A stretch of 64,000 nt of DNA, taken from positions 72,747,352 through 72,811,351 of the forward strand of contig OY829537.1 in NCBI GenBank assembly GCA_963691705.1, in the 5' to 3' direction. Below, in pieces: positions 1 to 9,807 of the stretch (positions are counted from its first letter, which is position 1; each line of letters starts with the position of its first letter). Source of the DNA: Viola odorata. Taxonomy: Eukaryota; Streptophyta; Magnoliopsida; Malpighiales; Violaceae. The translations under genes and the position numbers were made by a program. The notes under the pieces were generated by a model, which was not told the origin of the DNA, ran no database searches, and saw only the letters and a program-made list of their open reading frames with translations.

Positions 1-530
1 ATTCACGGTTAGGACGAGCTCCTTCAGCTTTTGAAAAACTAGCCGTTACATACTGACGTGATTCACGGTTAGGTCTTACCGTGATCACGGTTGCGTAACC
101 GTGATCACGTTAACACCCTTAACGTGATTCACGCTACCCTCGGATGAAAAATGGTGTTTTGACACAAGACAAACGTGATCACGGTTAGGACCAACCGTGA
201 TCACGGTTAGAGAAAATCTCTCACCGTGATCACGTTTAACCCTAAACGTGATTCACGTTTAAACATCTGATCCGAAATACTTAAAACGTTTTTCAAAACA
301 TATTTTGACCCAAAACCTTTTGACACTAAATTCTTGAGGTACTAGAACATAAATCAAGTGTTAGAGTGAAATCATACTTACAAGAATAAGCTCAAAAACA
401 CTTGATCTTCACGCTTGCGATTTGATGAATTGTTGCTTTCTTAAAGTCTTGATCGCAAACTGAAAAATACATTCTTACTTAAAATTGAATTAGTAGACTA
501 ATTAATTTGTGTGTTATACATCATCAAAAT
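1..530 (-). mobile_element. Probable Copia-type LTR, partial, nested in the Tat element
   Basis: Non-coding segment running off the left edge. Read on the minus strand it begins near 530 with a TTTTGATGATGTATAACAC-like start, followed by AT-rich sequence and then many CGTGATCACG palindromes. This layout resembles LTRs of plant Copia elements, but no PBS, polypurine tract or pol is in view, so the class is inferred. The boundary at about 520-533 is placed where plus-strand coding sequence of the antisense ORF resumes (reading FEYPLGYHVR just before a splice donor at 565). The other end and target-site duplication are outside the window. Confidence 0.35.
57..259. repeat. Array of CGTGAT(T)CACG palindromes
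   Basis: At least eight copies of the near-perfect palindrome CGTGATCACG or CGTGATTCACG lie here, near 57, 79, 99, 122, 173, 196, 223 and 245, often followed by GGTTAGG. A further half copy starts the window. Spacing is irregular (about 20-50 bp), so this is a cluster rather than a strict tandem array. It lies inside the probable LTR and could be a protein-binding array or a hairpin-rich region; the function is unknown. Confidence 0.8.
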
Positions 531-2216
531 AGGTTCGAATACCCCTTGGGCTACCACGTTAGACGTGAGTATCGCGCTACCTTTCCCTTTCATCACTGAT
601 ACTAACGCTGACGTTATTTTGTGATTTTGCAACGACAGATCCTGATTATAAACCCGAAAGCGTAAGAAGACGCTTAAGGAGAGCTCAGAATAGAGAAGAA
701 AGGGAAAAGCTCGATTCAGAGGCCACTGATAATCCTTCTGAGCTTCCGGCTACTTCCGCGAATCTCGTTCAAGTATCCTCCTCCTCAGTTGGCGAAGGGG
801 ATACTGACATCCCTGAAGGTGTTCCCATCGTGACCGTTGCTGCTCCCTCGTCTTCTCAGGCCCCTAAGGCCATTGCCAGAGGAAAAAAGAAGAAAAGAAC
901 GCGGAGTATCGCCACTCTTACTCCTTCTCCCGACGCTGCGGGTTCTTCTGAGGCACCACCTTCCCTCAACACCGCTACCGTAAGCGTGTTTTTTTTTTTT
1001 TTTTTTTTTGTCGCGATATATTTTGCCTCAATATCTGTCGTCATTTGATCTATTTTTCTTTTTTCTCAATTTGTACTCCTTGCAGGAGACCGTTGTAGTT
1101 ACTGCTTCCGCTCCTTCAGGCGATATGAATCTCACTTATGTGCTGAGGGGTTCCGCGAAGAGGGCCCGGATAGAAGGCGAGGATGAGAACATACCCTCCT
1201 CTAACATCGCGGGGGAAGGTGGTTCCGTTAACGTTCCTAATTCCGCAGTGGTTCCTCCAGGTGGACATTCCGCGGAAGTTTTGGGGAACCTAGGAGGTGC
1301 GGACCCCTTTGGTGCTTCACCCAGTTCCTTTGGTGGGCCTGTGCATCATTATTCCTCTTCTTTAGGCTATCAAGACGTCTTGCAGGACCTTTCGGGCTAT
1401 CAGCCTCATGGTACCTTCCTGCCCCCGGGCAGTTCTTCTTCACAGGTTCGCGCCCCTGGTCCTCTGGCTTTCGTTCCCTCTAGCGTTCCTTGGCGGCAAC
1501 GCTATAATGAAGTCGGAACCTCTTTCAATTTTGTGGCGGATCTTTGTCCATTAAACGGGCTCGGCGAAGTGACCCATCAGGTTGGGTTGTTCGACTTCCG
1601 TGCCCGTGGTTTGGCAGCCATCGGGGGCGATGGTTCAGATGAGGTTTCTGCCCTGCTGGCTTCTCAAATTCTGGCCTCATCTGTAGAACGGGAAACTTTC
1701 CTTTCCCAGGCGGAAGATGACAAAGTGAACTCCTTCCGTGCTAGCCTTTTCTCCAATATGATGAAATTTCACTACTGGGCGGAGGAGGTGAAGCATCAGA
1801 CTGTTTCCCTCCGTTCTGTTTCGGCGGAGCTGTCCAAGGAGCAAGATGAAAGGAAAAAGGTGTTGGCAGATCGTTCCAAGATACTGCTGGCTCACCACAA
1901 TTTACAGAAACAGCATTCCGCTCTGGAAATAGCTTTGTCAGAGGAACAGGCCAAAGTGACTGCTTTGGAGAATGAGAAGTCCTCTTTAGAAAAGGAGAAG
2001 GCAGCTTTGGCGGAAGAGTCAGTCGATATGGGCTGGTGGCATGCTGAACAGACCGCCCGTGTTCTAGTTAAGTGTTTCGAAGAAATTCATGGGGTGGATG
2101 CGTACAAGGGCAAAGATGTCGCGAAAGCCTTTCTACAGAGTTCTGCCCATATCAACGAGGCAGGCTATCGCCAGGCCAAGGCAGCGGGCTGGAAACGAAA
2201 AGACCCCGAGAGCTGA
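531..2216 (+). CDS. Spliced antisense extra ORF of the Tat element, 5' part cut off
   Basis: Plus-strand gene opposite to gag-pol. Visible parts: exon end about 531-564, intron 565-638 (GTGAGT donor, TACTAAC branch site, CAG acceptor), exon 639-979, intron 980-1085 (GTAAGC donor, 18-T run, TTGCAG acceptor), last exon 1086-2216 ending in TGA. The second intron is phase 0 and both sides are open in the joined frame. The protein has a basic segment (near 640-690 and a K/R run near 880), a long Ser/Gly/Pro-rich linker, then a heptad-like coiled coil (about 1720-2010) and a short conserved-looking tail ending KRKDPES. It resembles plant proteins listed as putative gypsy-type transposon proteins (Transposase_28-like). 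The N-terminal exons are lost behind the insertion at about 530. Function unknown. Confidence 0.55.
980..1085 (+). other. Phase-0 intron in the antisense ORF
   Basis: Bounded by ACC|GTAAGC and TTGCAG|GAG. It is 106 bp, U-rich in the sense direction, and contains an 18-T tract and a TGA that would block read-through. Removing it joins two long open stretches in frame. The intron would be read only from the plus strand, opposite to the element's genomic RNA. Confidence 0.65.
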
Positions 2217-3319
2217 TATGTCGCGATATTTTGCCGTTCCCTCCAGCGATCAAATATCGCTTGGCTTTTGTCTTTTGTCTTTGCGGCATAATTATTTTGA
2301 ACATTGAATCTTTGTAAATCCTTGAGATGCCTTTAATATTTCTAGACAATCCCTTTATCGATATTCCTCTTTTATTTTTCTCATCGCGAGACTTCTCTCG
2401 TCACTGGGGTTGCCTTATCCTCACGGTGCGTTTACTTTCTTGAGCAGATCCTTGGTATTTATACCAAGATGACCAAGATCTATGTCGGGTTGGCCTTTCG
2501 ATAAGCCTATCGGTATCATGACCACCGCTCCTTCCGCTGCTCAGAAGTATTCTGCACATTTCTAATTGTAGATCATCAGTAACAAAACGAGATTTGAGAG
2601 ATAGTGATTACCCGTAGGAGCCTGTTCGCTGCCATCATTAGGCTTTATCACGGAACCCGTTTCGAATCGCGTTTTCCCTCAGCTCTATACTTCGCCAGGG
2701 ATTACTCATCCGGTTACTAGCTGGAATTACGCGATCCTTCACGTTTCCCTTATCTCTCGTTCGGCCTTTCTAAGTGCCTCATCTCGTGAGCTGTCGGATC
2801 GGGACGGCTATCACAAGGCTAGGGAATTTTCACTTTTATAGGCGTTGTCCTCTCGTTTAGAACCGTGTCCTTACTTAATGGTTTAGCTGCACCAGCCCGA
2901 CCGTTAAGATAGGATTCTTGTTTCTAAACAGAGTTTCTAACTCTTTGGGCCGTGTCTTGTCTTGATGTACCGTCTCCACGAGATCGGTTATCATTAAAGA
3001 ACTTTTCACTCCCAAAGATACCGGGCAGTGCCCTCACTTAGTGAGCCATCTGATCAAGATCGGTCATCACAAGGATAGGACTTTTCACCCCCGGGGGCGT
3101 CAAGGATCTTTCAATCCGACGCTAATCAAGGATACACTGGGGTCGTGCCCTCACTTAGTGGGCCATCTGATCAAGACCGACCATCACAAGGATAGGACTT
3201 TTCACTCCCAGGGTACCCCCCTTTTTACCTGCACAAAAGCAACCACAAACCCACGAAAACTCTCCTATTGAGCGTTAGCCACGGTTAGGGTCGTTATAAT
3301 CCAAATAGTGCAGATAAAA
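2217..3319. other. Non-coding tail between Tat pol and the antisense ORF
   Basis: About 1.1 kb without a supportable gene. It separates the 3' end of pol (minus strand) from the 3' end of the antisense ORF (plus strand), so the two genes converge here. It contains diverged copies of a unit built around ATCACAAGGATAGGACTTTTC, clearest at 3031-3215. Polyadenylation signals for one or both transcripts would be expected here, but none stands out. Confidence 0.6.
3031..3215. repeat. Direct repeat, about 118-bp period
   Basis: CCCTCACTTAGTG followed by a run ending in GGATAGGACTTTTCAC occurs at 3031-3090 and again at 3149-3208, with about five differences over 58 bp. Weaker copies of the ATCACAAGG...TTTTCACT part occur near 2810 and 2990. 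Tandem repeats between pol and the 3' LTR are common in Tat elements. Confidence 0.75.
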
Positions 3320-4857
3320 TTAAACTCTAGGATAATATAACTTCAAACGAGCGATATTCCAGGAGTTGGATAAGGGCGTACCGTCAAGTGTCTCCAAGCG
3401 ATAGGCCCCTCTTCCGACAACGTGGGTTACGTGATACGGTCCTTCCCAGTTAGGACTAAGCTTTCCCATACGTTGTCCGGTTGCTCGCCTGTCTCGGAGC
3501 ACCAGGTCACCGTTTTTCAACAATCGCTCTTTGACCTGCCTGTTATGATAACGGGCCATTTTTCTTTTGTAGTGTTGCGTTTTCAGTAGGACTTCTTCTC
3601 GAACCTCTGGTAACGCGTCCAGGTTAGCACGTAACCGTTCCTCGTTCAGTTCCTCACGAAAGTGAGCCACCCGTAGGCTCATGGCCCCAATTTCCACTGG
3701 CGTAACGGCTTCAGTTCCAAAAGCCAAAGCGAAAGGCGTTTCTCCAGTGCTAACTTTTACGGTCATGCGGTATGCCCACATCACGTATGGCAATTCATCA
3801 GCCCACTTCTTCTTAGACCCCTCTAGGTTTTTCTTAATACCGCTGAGGATGCTCCTATTAGTTACCTCTGCCTGTCCGTTGGTTTGTGGGTGAGCCACGG
3901 AAGAGAATCTCTGCTCAATCCCGAATTCTGAGCATTGGTCTTTGAAGAATTGGCTGGTGAACTGGGTCCCGTTATCGCTGACAAGGATACGAGGCACCCC
4001 GAATCTCATGATAACTTGATGTTTGAAAAAACGCCATGTTTTTTCTGCCGTGATTGTGGCAACCGCTTCAGCTTCCGCCCACTTCGTAAAATAGTCCACA
4101 GCCACTATCACAAATTTCAGTTGGGACCTTGCCTTTGGAAATGGACCTAGGATGTCAATCCCCCATTTGGCAAAAGGACAAGGGGCGATGATTTCCGATA
4201 TTTCCGTGGCTGGACGTCGAGGAATTCTAGCAAATTCCTGACATTTGGGGCAAGCTTGTACATAATCGTGGCAATCCCTTCGTATGGTGGGCCAGTAGAA
4301 TCCTGATCTGAAAACTTGTGACGCCATGGTGCCGCCTGACGCGTGCATACTGCATATCCCTTCATGGATTTCGCGTAAGGTGTGAAGGCCCTCTTGTTCG
4401 GTTATACATTTGGCGGCGGGGTGAGAAAAACATCTTCGAATTAGATCCCCGTTATAGTACGTGCAACGAGCAGCCTGTCTTAGCACTTTCATTTTTTCAG
4501 CGTTACCGTCAGGCAGCTCTTCGTGCATCAGGTATTTTATTACCGGAATCCGCCAATCATTCTCGAGCTCATTCACACACAAAGAGGCTTGTTCCTCCAT
4601 GAAGGACGGCACCGATAGCTCACGATAATACACATCTTTAGGTATAGATGCTTCAGGATTCGCGGCCAGCTTGGCAAGGTAATCGGCTTCAGCATTTTCC
4701 TCTCGGGGAACGTGCTCGAAGTTGACTTGCATGCCCTCTTTCTTTATTTCCACTAGTTCTCGCGTTACCTTAGAGAGGTACTGCACCATAATAGGTTCTC
4801 GAGCCTGAGAGTGTCCTGAGACCTGGTCAATTATCAGTTTGGAGTCTCCACAAATTT
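3320..4857 (-). pseudogene. Tat integrase and end of second RNase H
   Basis: Long open stretch (open from about 4857, first ATG at 4789, stop at 3320). The start carries the last part of the archaeal-type RNase H (GDSKLIIDQVSG, then REENAEADYLAKLA with the final acidic residue). Then comes the integrase: an H-H-C-C zinc-binding region (HEGICSMHASGG ... CPKCQEF) and the DDE core with D in WGIDILGPF, D in SDNGTQF and E in NGQAEVTNR, followed by a C-terminal region with NWEGPYHV. The integrase joins element DNA to the target. All three catalytic residues are present. It is separated from upstream pol by a frameshift near 4860, so it is called a pseudogene part. Confidence 0.85.
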
Positions 4858-5286
4858 TTAGACGCAGATCTCCTGTTTGGCCGGTATCGCGCCTTCCCTT
4901 GGAAGAAACTCTCTTCCTATTCTGAGTCCAGCTAGCAACGCCTCATATTCGGCTGCGTTATTGGACAAAGGCTGCAAGATTCGAATAGCATACCGTATAT
5001 GCATATCGTGCGGCCCATTTATGAAGACTCCGGCCCCCGCCAGTTCTTGGTTTTTGGCTCCGTCCACATGAACGATCCAAAGATCCGTATATGTTTCTAG
5101 GAACGGGAGATCCATATCGTTCCATTCCGCTTCAGGTACACCACTCAAAGGGTCCTCTGTGAAAGTACACTCCGCTATAAAATCAGCAAGGACCTGAGCC
5201 TTTACGGATGGCCGGGACTGGTACCTCAAACCATATTGTTCGAGTTCTAGGGCCCAGATCAGCATTCTTCCTGAAGATTCAGGCTT
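4858..5286 (-). pseudogene. Tat second RNase H (archaeal type), N-terminal part
   Basis: Open between the TGA at 5287 and the TAA at 4858. It contains HVDGAKN (first catalytic Asp) and NNAAEYEALLAGL (catalytic Glu), the signature of the additional RNase H of Tat-lineage elements. The upstream segment GRMLIWALELEQYGL links it to the first RNase H. The frame is lost around 4860, and the domain continues in another frame downstream with DSKL. RNase H removes the RNA strand during reverse transcription. Confidence 0.8.
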
Positions 5287-5907
5287 TCAAAATATCCTCT
5301 TCAAGGGTTGGTCTGTAAGTACAACGATAGGATAAGACTGGAAGTATCGGTCCATCTTGCGGGCGGCTTGTATAAGGGCGAACGCTATTTTCTCAATACG
5401 AGCATATCGCAGTTCCGCGTCCTTTAAGACATGACTCACGAAGTAAACTGGGCGATGAGTGTGGTTATCGTCACGAATAAGGACGGCACTGACCACTTCG
5501 TCCGCCGCGCCCAAGTACAAGTACAGGGTATCGCCGGACTCGGGCCTTGTCAATAATAAATCGGATGATAAATAGTCCTTTAAGTCCACAAATGCTTGCT
5601 CACATTCTGGGGTCCACCCGAACGTGGCTTTCCGTCGTATGACTTTGAAAAAAGGGAGGCACTTTTCTCCTTGCTTGGAGACGAATCGTCCCAGAGCGAT
5701 AACGCGCCCCGTTAGCCTTTGCACTTCCTTAACGGTTCTCGGCGATATCATATCATGTATAGCTTTAACCTTGGAAGGATTAGGCTGGATACCTTTCTGG
5801 CTAACTACGTAGCCCAAGAACTTACCCGTCTGAAATGCAAACATGCACTTCCGGGGGTTTAGCTTCATGCGATACCTTTTCATCACATCAAAAACTTCCT
5901 TTAGGTC
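5287..5907 (-). pseudogene. Tat RT thumb and first RNase H
   Basis: Open between in-frame stops at 5908 and 5287. It contains the RT connection (LNPRKCMFAFQTGKFLGYVVS, here only the core motif matters: KFLGYVVS) and the RNase H part with LSSDLLLTRPESGDTLYLYL and RPVYFVSHVL. The stop at 5908 is TAG and that at 5287 is TGA; both fit a C-to-T change of CAG and CGA. The frame is otherwise shared with gag-PR-RT upstream. Confidence 0.8.
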
Positions 5908-6315
5908 CTATAGGTGATCATGAAAATTTGCACTCTTCACCAGTATGTCGTCAACATATGCTTCCACATTTCTCCCTATTTGTTCCTCAAAAATCTTATT
6001 TGCCATTCGCTGAAATGTGGCCCCCGCGTTCTTTAGTCCAAATGGCATCGCTGTGTAACAATACGTGGCTTTAGGAGTAAGGAAGGCGGTCTTCTCCTCA
6101 TCCTCTAAGGCCATAGGGATTTGATGATATCCGAAATTGGCGTCCAATGAGCTTAGATATGCGTACCCAGCGGTTTGATCAACCAACTGATCTATGCGAG
6201 GAAGCGGGTAGCAATCCTTAGGACAAGCATCGTTCAAATCGGTGAAGTCAATGCACATACGCCAGTCTCCATTGGGTTTAGGAACAAGAACCGGGTTGGC
6301 TAACCAAGTGGGATA
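5908..6315 (-). pseudogene. Tat reverse transcriptase core
   Basis: Contains the central RT motifs in order: MCIDFTDLNDACPKD, LSSLDANFGYHQI, TYCYTAMPFGLKNAGATFQR and the catalytic YVDDILVKS. The FGLKNAGATFQR palm motif and YVDD box are intact. It is bounded by in-frame TAG codons at 6316 and 5908, so the protein cannot be made in one piece without suppression. Confidence 0.9.
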
Positions 6316-6894
6316 CTATACTTCGCGAATGAAACCCGCGTCAAGGAGCTTTACAACCTCCTTTTCCACAGCCGACGCTTTTTCGGTGGAGAACGCCCGT
6401 CGTTTTTGCTGAATTGGCTTGGCGTCAGGGTCAACGTTAAGCCTGTGCTCGGCTATTTCTCGTGATATACCTGGCATATCGGCGGGCTTCCATGCGAAAT
6501 TTCCTTGGCATTTGTTCAGCAGCCGTGCCAGTTGAAGATTTTCCGCTGGGCTGAGCTTATCGCTGACCAGGAAGCTGGCTCCCTCTTTGCCTATCACTGA
6601 TACGGGTACCATCTTGTCAAGGGGTTGAGCGCGCTTTTCATCACCCTGCTCGTAGGGGTCTGCCGCTATACACACGTATCTATCGCAGCTTGTCTGAGTC
6701 ATGAGCGAATAGCATTCTGCCGCCAGTTTCTGATCACCTTTTATCGATACCACCCCGTCCCAGGAGGGGTATTTCATCTTTAGATGTTTTTGTGATATCG
6801 CCGCTCCAAAGCGATTGAGGAAAGGCCGTCCGAGTATGACGTTATAGGACAGATTCAGATCCACAACAAGGAACAACAAATTCTCTGACCGTTT
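6316..6894 (-). pseudogene. Tat protease end to RT start
   Basis: Same frame as gag. It starts with the back half of the protease (NLSYNVILGRPFLN, the usual ILGRP motif of gypsy proteases) and runs through a linker to the start of RT (EHRLNVDPDAKPIQQKRR, then LLDAGFIREV). Closed by TAG at 6316, probably once CAG. Bounded upstream by the TAA at 6895. Confidence 0.8.
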
Positions 6895-9240
6895 TTAAGT
6901 GTCTTCTCGGAAGTATACGGGTAAGGTGATTACTCCCGTAACAGGGATAGGGGTCCCATCCACTCCGACTATGGGTCTCTTACTAGGCGTTAACTCATCG
7001 TGGGGGCGTTTCATGAGATTGTAAGCTTCCAGCGAAAAAAGGTTCACGGCACTCCCGTTGTCCACAAGAGTCCTTCTTATACCATGACTGGCGATGACAG
7101 GTGTGACTACCAAGGCGTCATTATGGGGATAGATAACGCCTTTTTCATCCTCTTCTGAAAAGGATAAGATCATGCGATCAAGTATGTCTATCGCTCCACC
7201 TTTCTTTGTCATGCCGTCTCGCGTACGCTTTTCCCCTTTCGCCACCATCGACTGTTCTGATTCATCTGCGTAGGGGATCCCTCCTGCTATGATATTGATT
7301 ATGGGGATGTCGTCGCCATCTATCGCGAAGGTTTCCCCACCCTTTCCTTTGGGAGCGTTATCCGGCTGTGGGACTGGAGGGGGCCTTGGTCGTTCGTCTG
7401 CCGCTCTTCTTATCGGATTGTTTCGGGCATCTTCCCTTACTTGAGTCGCAAATTCTCCCAGATATCCTTCCTCCACCAAGCGTTCTATCGCCCACTTTAA
7501 TTCTCTGCAAACCTCTGTGGAATGTCCTCTGGCTTTATGGAATTTACAGTAAGCGTTTTCTCTTTTGCCTAAAAGCGCTCCAGGTTTCGTGGGTGCAGGA
7601 TAACGGATAGGACGATTTCGTTGTTCCGCTATCGCCAAGATCTCCGCTCTTGGTACATTCAAGGAGGGAAAATCCGGATCATACGCCCGATTTTTGTTAG
7701 CGTTCCCTTGACGCTGATGAGGGGAACTACCTTGTTTTCCTTTCGAGGAATTTCCTTTTTGCTTATCGTAGGTCTTTGGGATGTAATCTTTCCGTCGAGC
7801 GTAATCATCAGTGTAATGATCGTCAACCAGAGGATTTGCGGGAGCGGCAGGGATGTGAGGTGCCCCAGGCGGCATATTAAATGTTCTATTTCTATTTTCT
7901 TCTTCTTCCATTTTCGCATAATTATGGGCTTTAAGTCTTAGTGCGTCCAAGGATATTGGAGGATCCACCATCAATGCATCTTTCAGTTTTCCATAGTGGC
8001 AGTTTCTTTTCAGAGCTTCTATGGCGAAATCAATAGTAACGCCCGGCGTTAATGACATTTCCAGATCGAATCGGCTGAGAAATTCTTTCAATGTCTCTTT
8101 GGGCTTCCGCTGTATGTCAAATAACGCTGCGGCAGATTTCCGAATTGGAATTGCTGTACTAAATCTGCTCCGAAATTTGGATTCCAACTGTGCGAAATTA
8201 CTAATGGATCCGCCTGGAAGACCTTCAAACCAAAGACGAGCAACTCCCGATAAGGTCATAACAAATATCTGACATAAAGCCGCATCACTGTGGGTTTGAA
8301 ACTGGACGAAATCCTTCACTTTGTTGATGTGCGAAATAGGATCTTTAGTACCATCATAAGTATCAGCGGGAAGCTTCACTCGCCTGCTGACCCTGTGACG
8401 TCTTACACGACGACTGAAAGGGTGACCTGAGGTATCATCAAGAATCTCACGCGCATGACGTGGGGGAGATATGTCTCCTTGTCGCCCTCCTTCCCTTGGT
8501 TCAGGTATATGATGTCGCCTGGGAGACCGACTGCGACTCCTGGGAGAACGACTTCGATATCTTCTGCTACTGGATCTTTCACTGTACACGGGAGATAAAC
8601 TCCTGTTTGTTCCTTCCCTCCGTCCGGCCCAACGGTTCCTCAACGCCTCAAGCTGCCTGTCTTCCTGCAGAAGAAGTCTTTGCGGCATTTGTGGTACATA
8701 AGCCTCTACTCCTCCTTGAGTGAGCTGTACATGACCAACCGGGGGATTTCCTGCGGATAAAGGCACTTGGGGGTTCTCTGGAAACAACGGGGGCAGAGGT
8801 CGATCAACAACAATAGATGGTGTGAACATGACGCGAGGAGGAACGCTAGATCCAGAAGCACCAGGCGTGACTCTAGTGGCCATTTCAGTCAAATATTTCA
8901 GGCGGGAACGAAGGGCCGCTATTTCCATAGCAAAGGGATTTTCATTGTTAAGCACAGATCCTTCTAAAAGAGGAGTGTAAAGATCAGATCCCACCGTCTG
9001 TGATGAAGAAATGACCGTCTGTGACGAGATAGATCCTCCGGCGATCCCGACCGAGAGGTCCAGAGGTCCCGAGATAGTCGATTGCGTCGTCATAGAGAGA
9101 TCAGCAGTAGCAAAAGGAAATAACCGCCTGCGAGTTGAGAAAGGAATATTAGAAAATGTAGACCGGTCTGGCTCCGATCTGGCTGTCATAACCGTTTCGA
9201 TCTCCCAACTAAATGGAGCTTGGCTATTAAGGACGCTCAC
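6895..9240 (-). CDS. Tat Gag and protease start
   Basis: Open for 781 residues from an ATG at 9240. The N-terminal third is low complexity and includes an Arg-Ser-rich run (about residues 218-244, positions 8508-8588). The retrotransposon Gag domain follows (around LPADTYDGTKDPISHINKVK to LRLKAHNYAKMEEE), then an atypical zinc knuckle CKFHKARGHSTEVC, and the start of the aspartic protease with active site LVDNGSAVNLF. Gag packages genomic RNA in particles; the protease cuts the polyprotein. The ORF ends at a TAA (6895) in mid-protease; translation beyond is open in the same frame, so the stop looks like a late mutation. Confidence 0.85.
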   Translation of the reverse strand: MSVLNSQAPFSWEIETVMTARSEPDRSTFSNIPFSTRRRLFPFATADLSMTTQSTISGPLDLSVGIAGGSISSQTVISSSQTVGSDLYTPLLEGSVLNNENPFAMEIAALRSRLKYLTEMATRVTPGASGSSVPPRVMFTPSIVVDRPLPPLFPENPQVPLSAGNPPVGHVQLTQGGVEAYVPQMPQRLLLQEDRQLEALRNRWAGRREGTNRSLSPVYSERSSSRRYRSRSPRSRSRSPRRHHIPEPREGGRQGDISPPRHAREILDDTSGHPFSRRVRRHRVSRRVKLPADTYDGTKDPISHINKVKDFVQFQTHSDAALCQIFVMTLSGVARLWFEGLPGGSISNFAQLESKFRSRFSTAIPIRKSAAALFDIQRKPKETLKEFLSRFDLEMSLTPGVTIDFAIEALKRNCHYGKLKDALMVDPPISLDALRLKAHNYAKMEEEENRNRTFNMPPGAPHIPAAPANPLVDDHYTDDYARRKDYIPKTYDKQKGNSSKGKQGSSPHQRQGNANKNRAYDPDFPSLNVPRAEILAIAEQRNRPIRYPAPTKPGALLGKRENAYCKFHKARGHSTEVCRELKWAIERLVEEGYLGEFATQVREDARNNPIRRAADERPRPPPVPQPDNAPKGKGGETFAIDGDDIPIINIIAGGIPYADESEQSMVAKGEKRTRDGMTKKGGAIDILDRMILSFSEEDEKGVIYPHNDALVVTPVIASHGIRRTLVDNGSAVNLFSLEAYNLMKRPHDELTPSKRPIVGVDGTPIPVTGVITLPVYFREDT

Positions 9241-9253
9241 TTAATACACCAAA

Positions 9254-9272
9254 GCTCTCAATGAAAGCACCA
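9254..9272 (-). promoter_or_regulatory. Tat primer-binding site
   Basis: Minus-strand TGGTGCTTTCATTGAGAGC begins 2 nt after the LTR end, the expected place and TGG start for a tRNA primer site. The LARD at 46044 has nearly the same sequence (TGGTGCTCTCGTTGAGAG). The tRNA was not identified. Confidence 0.7.
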
Positions 9273-9274
9273 TT

Positions 9275-9802
9275 TGATAAGATCCGAGATCTCTTCTGGT
9301 CAGAAACGGCTGCAGCAGCTAGTCGGATGGGAAGCGATCGGCGTCGGAGGTACCTGCAAAGCGCCGGAGGGGGACTCCGGCGTAGACACTCCGATGCTTA
9401 AGTCAGTTCGAGTTTTCAGAATGGTAGAGGTTCTCCAAGATGATCTCTATCTTTTTTTCTGTTTGGAATTCGTGGGGGTATTTATAGGCTTAAGATGGCG
9501 ATACCTTACAGCGATAGGGGTAGGCAACGTTTGTAACCATCGCTTCGGGCGATATCAGTTCCGTCATTGGGGCGATAATCATGTAGGGTCTATCGGGAGC
9601 GATATCCTCCTTGGTCCCCTAGGATGGGATGACGCCGTGCGCATAAAGGTGCATGAGATCCCCCCCCGCTGAAGTCGACCATCCTAGGAGACTTCCGCTG
9701 GCAAGGGCGATAGGCAGATGTCTCCGAGAAGCTTATAGAACTTCGTCCAAGATAGATACCATAGTTGCCGTGTAGCCGTCAGGAGCGCTCTAATTGTTAT
9801 CA
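9275..9802 (-). mobile_element. Tat 5' LTR
   Basis: 528 bp bounded by TGATAA (plus-strand 9275) and TTATCA (ending 9802), a 6-bp inverted terminal repeat of the TG...CA type. The PBS lies 2 nt inside the left edge, and a TATA box is on the minus strand at 9479-9486. Together these define the LTR that drives gag-pol leftward. The matching 3' LTR is outside the window, so LTR divergence cannot be judged. Confidence 0.8.
9479..9486 (-). promoter_or_regulatory. TATA box of Tat LTR
   Basis: TATAAATA on the minus strand, about 200 bp before the LTR end, giving a transcription start near 9450 and a leader of about 210 nt before the gag ATG. Confidence 0.55.
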
Positions 9803-9807
9803 CCGTG

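Larger units (their letters stand above)
531..9802 (-). mobile_element. Tat-lineage Ty3/gypsy retrotransposon, 5' LTR to antisense ORF
   Basis: Minus-strand element seen from its 5' LTR (9275-9802) through PBS, gag, protease, reverse transcriptase, RNase H, a second archaeal-type RNase H, integrase, a non-coding tail, and an antisense ORF. The 3' LTR lies beyond the left edge. The dual RNase H and the extra antisense ORF between pol and the 3' LTR are known marks of the Tat group. The reading frame has four in-frame stops (6895, 6316, 5908, 5287) and one frameshift near 4860, so this copy is not autonomous. CCGTG at 9803-9807 is the candidate right-hand TSD. Confidence 0.85.

Noticed and set aside
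3681..4602. Plus-strand ORFs opposite the Tat integrase
   Set aside because: Antisense shadows of conserved pol codons; no introns, start context or homology.
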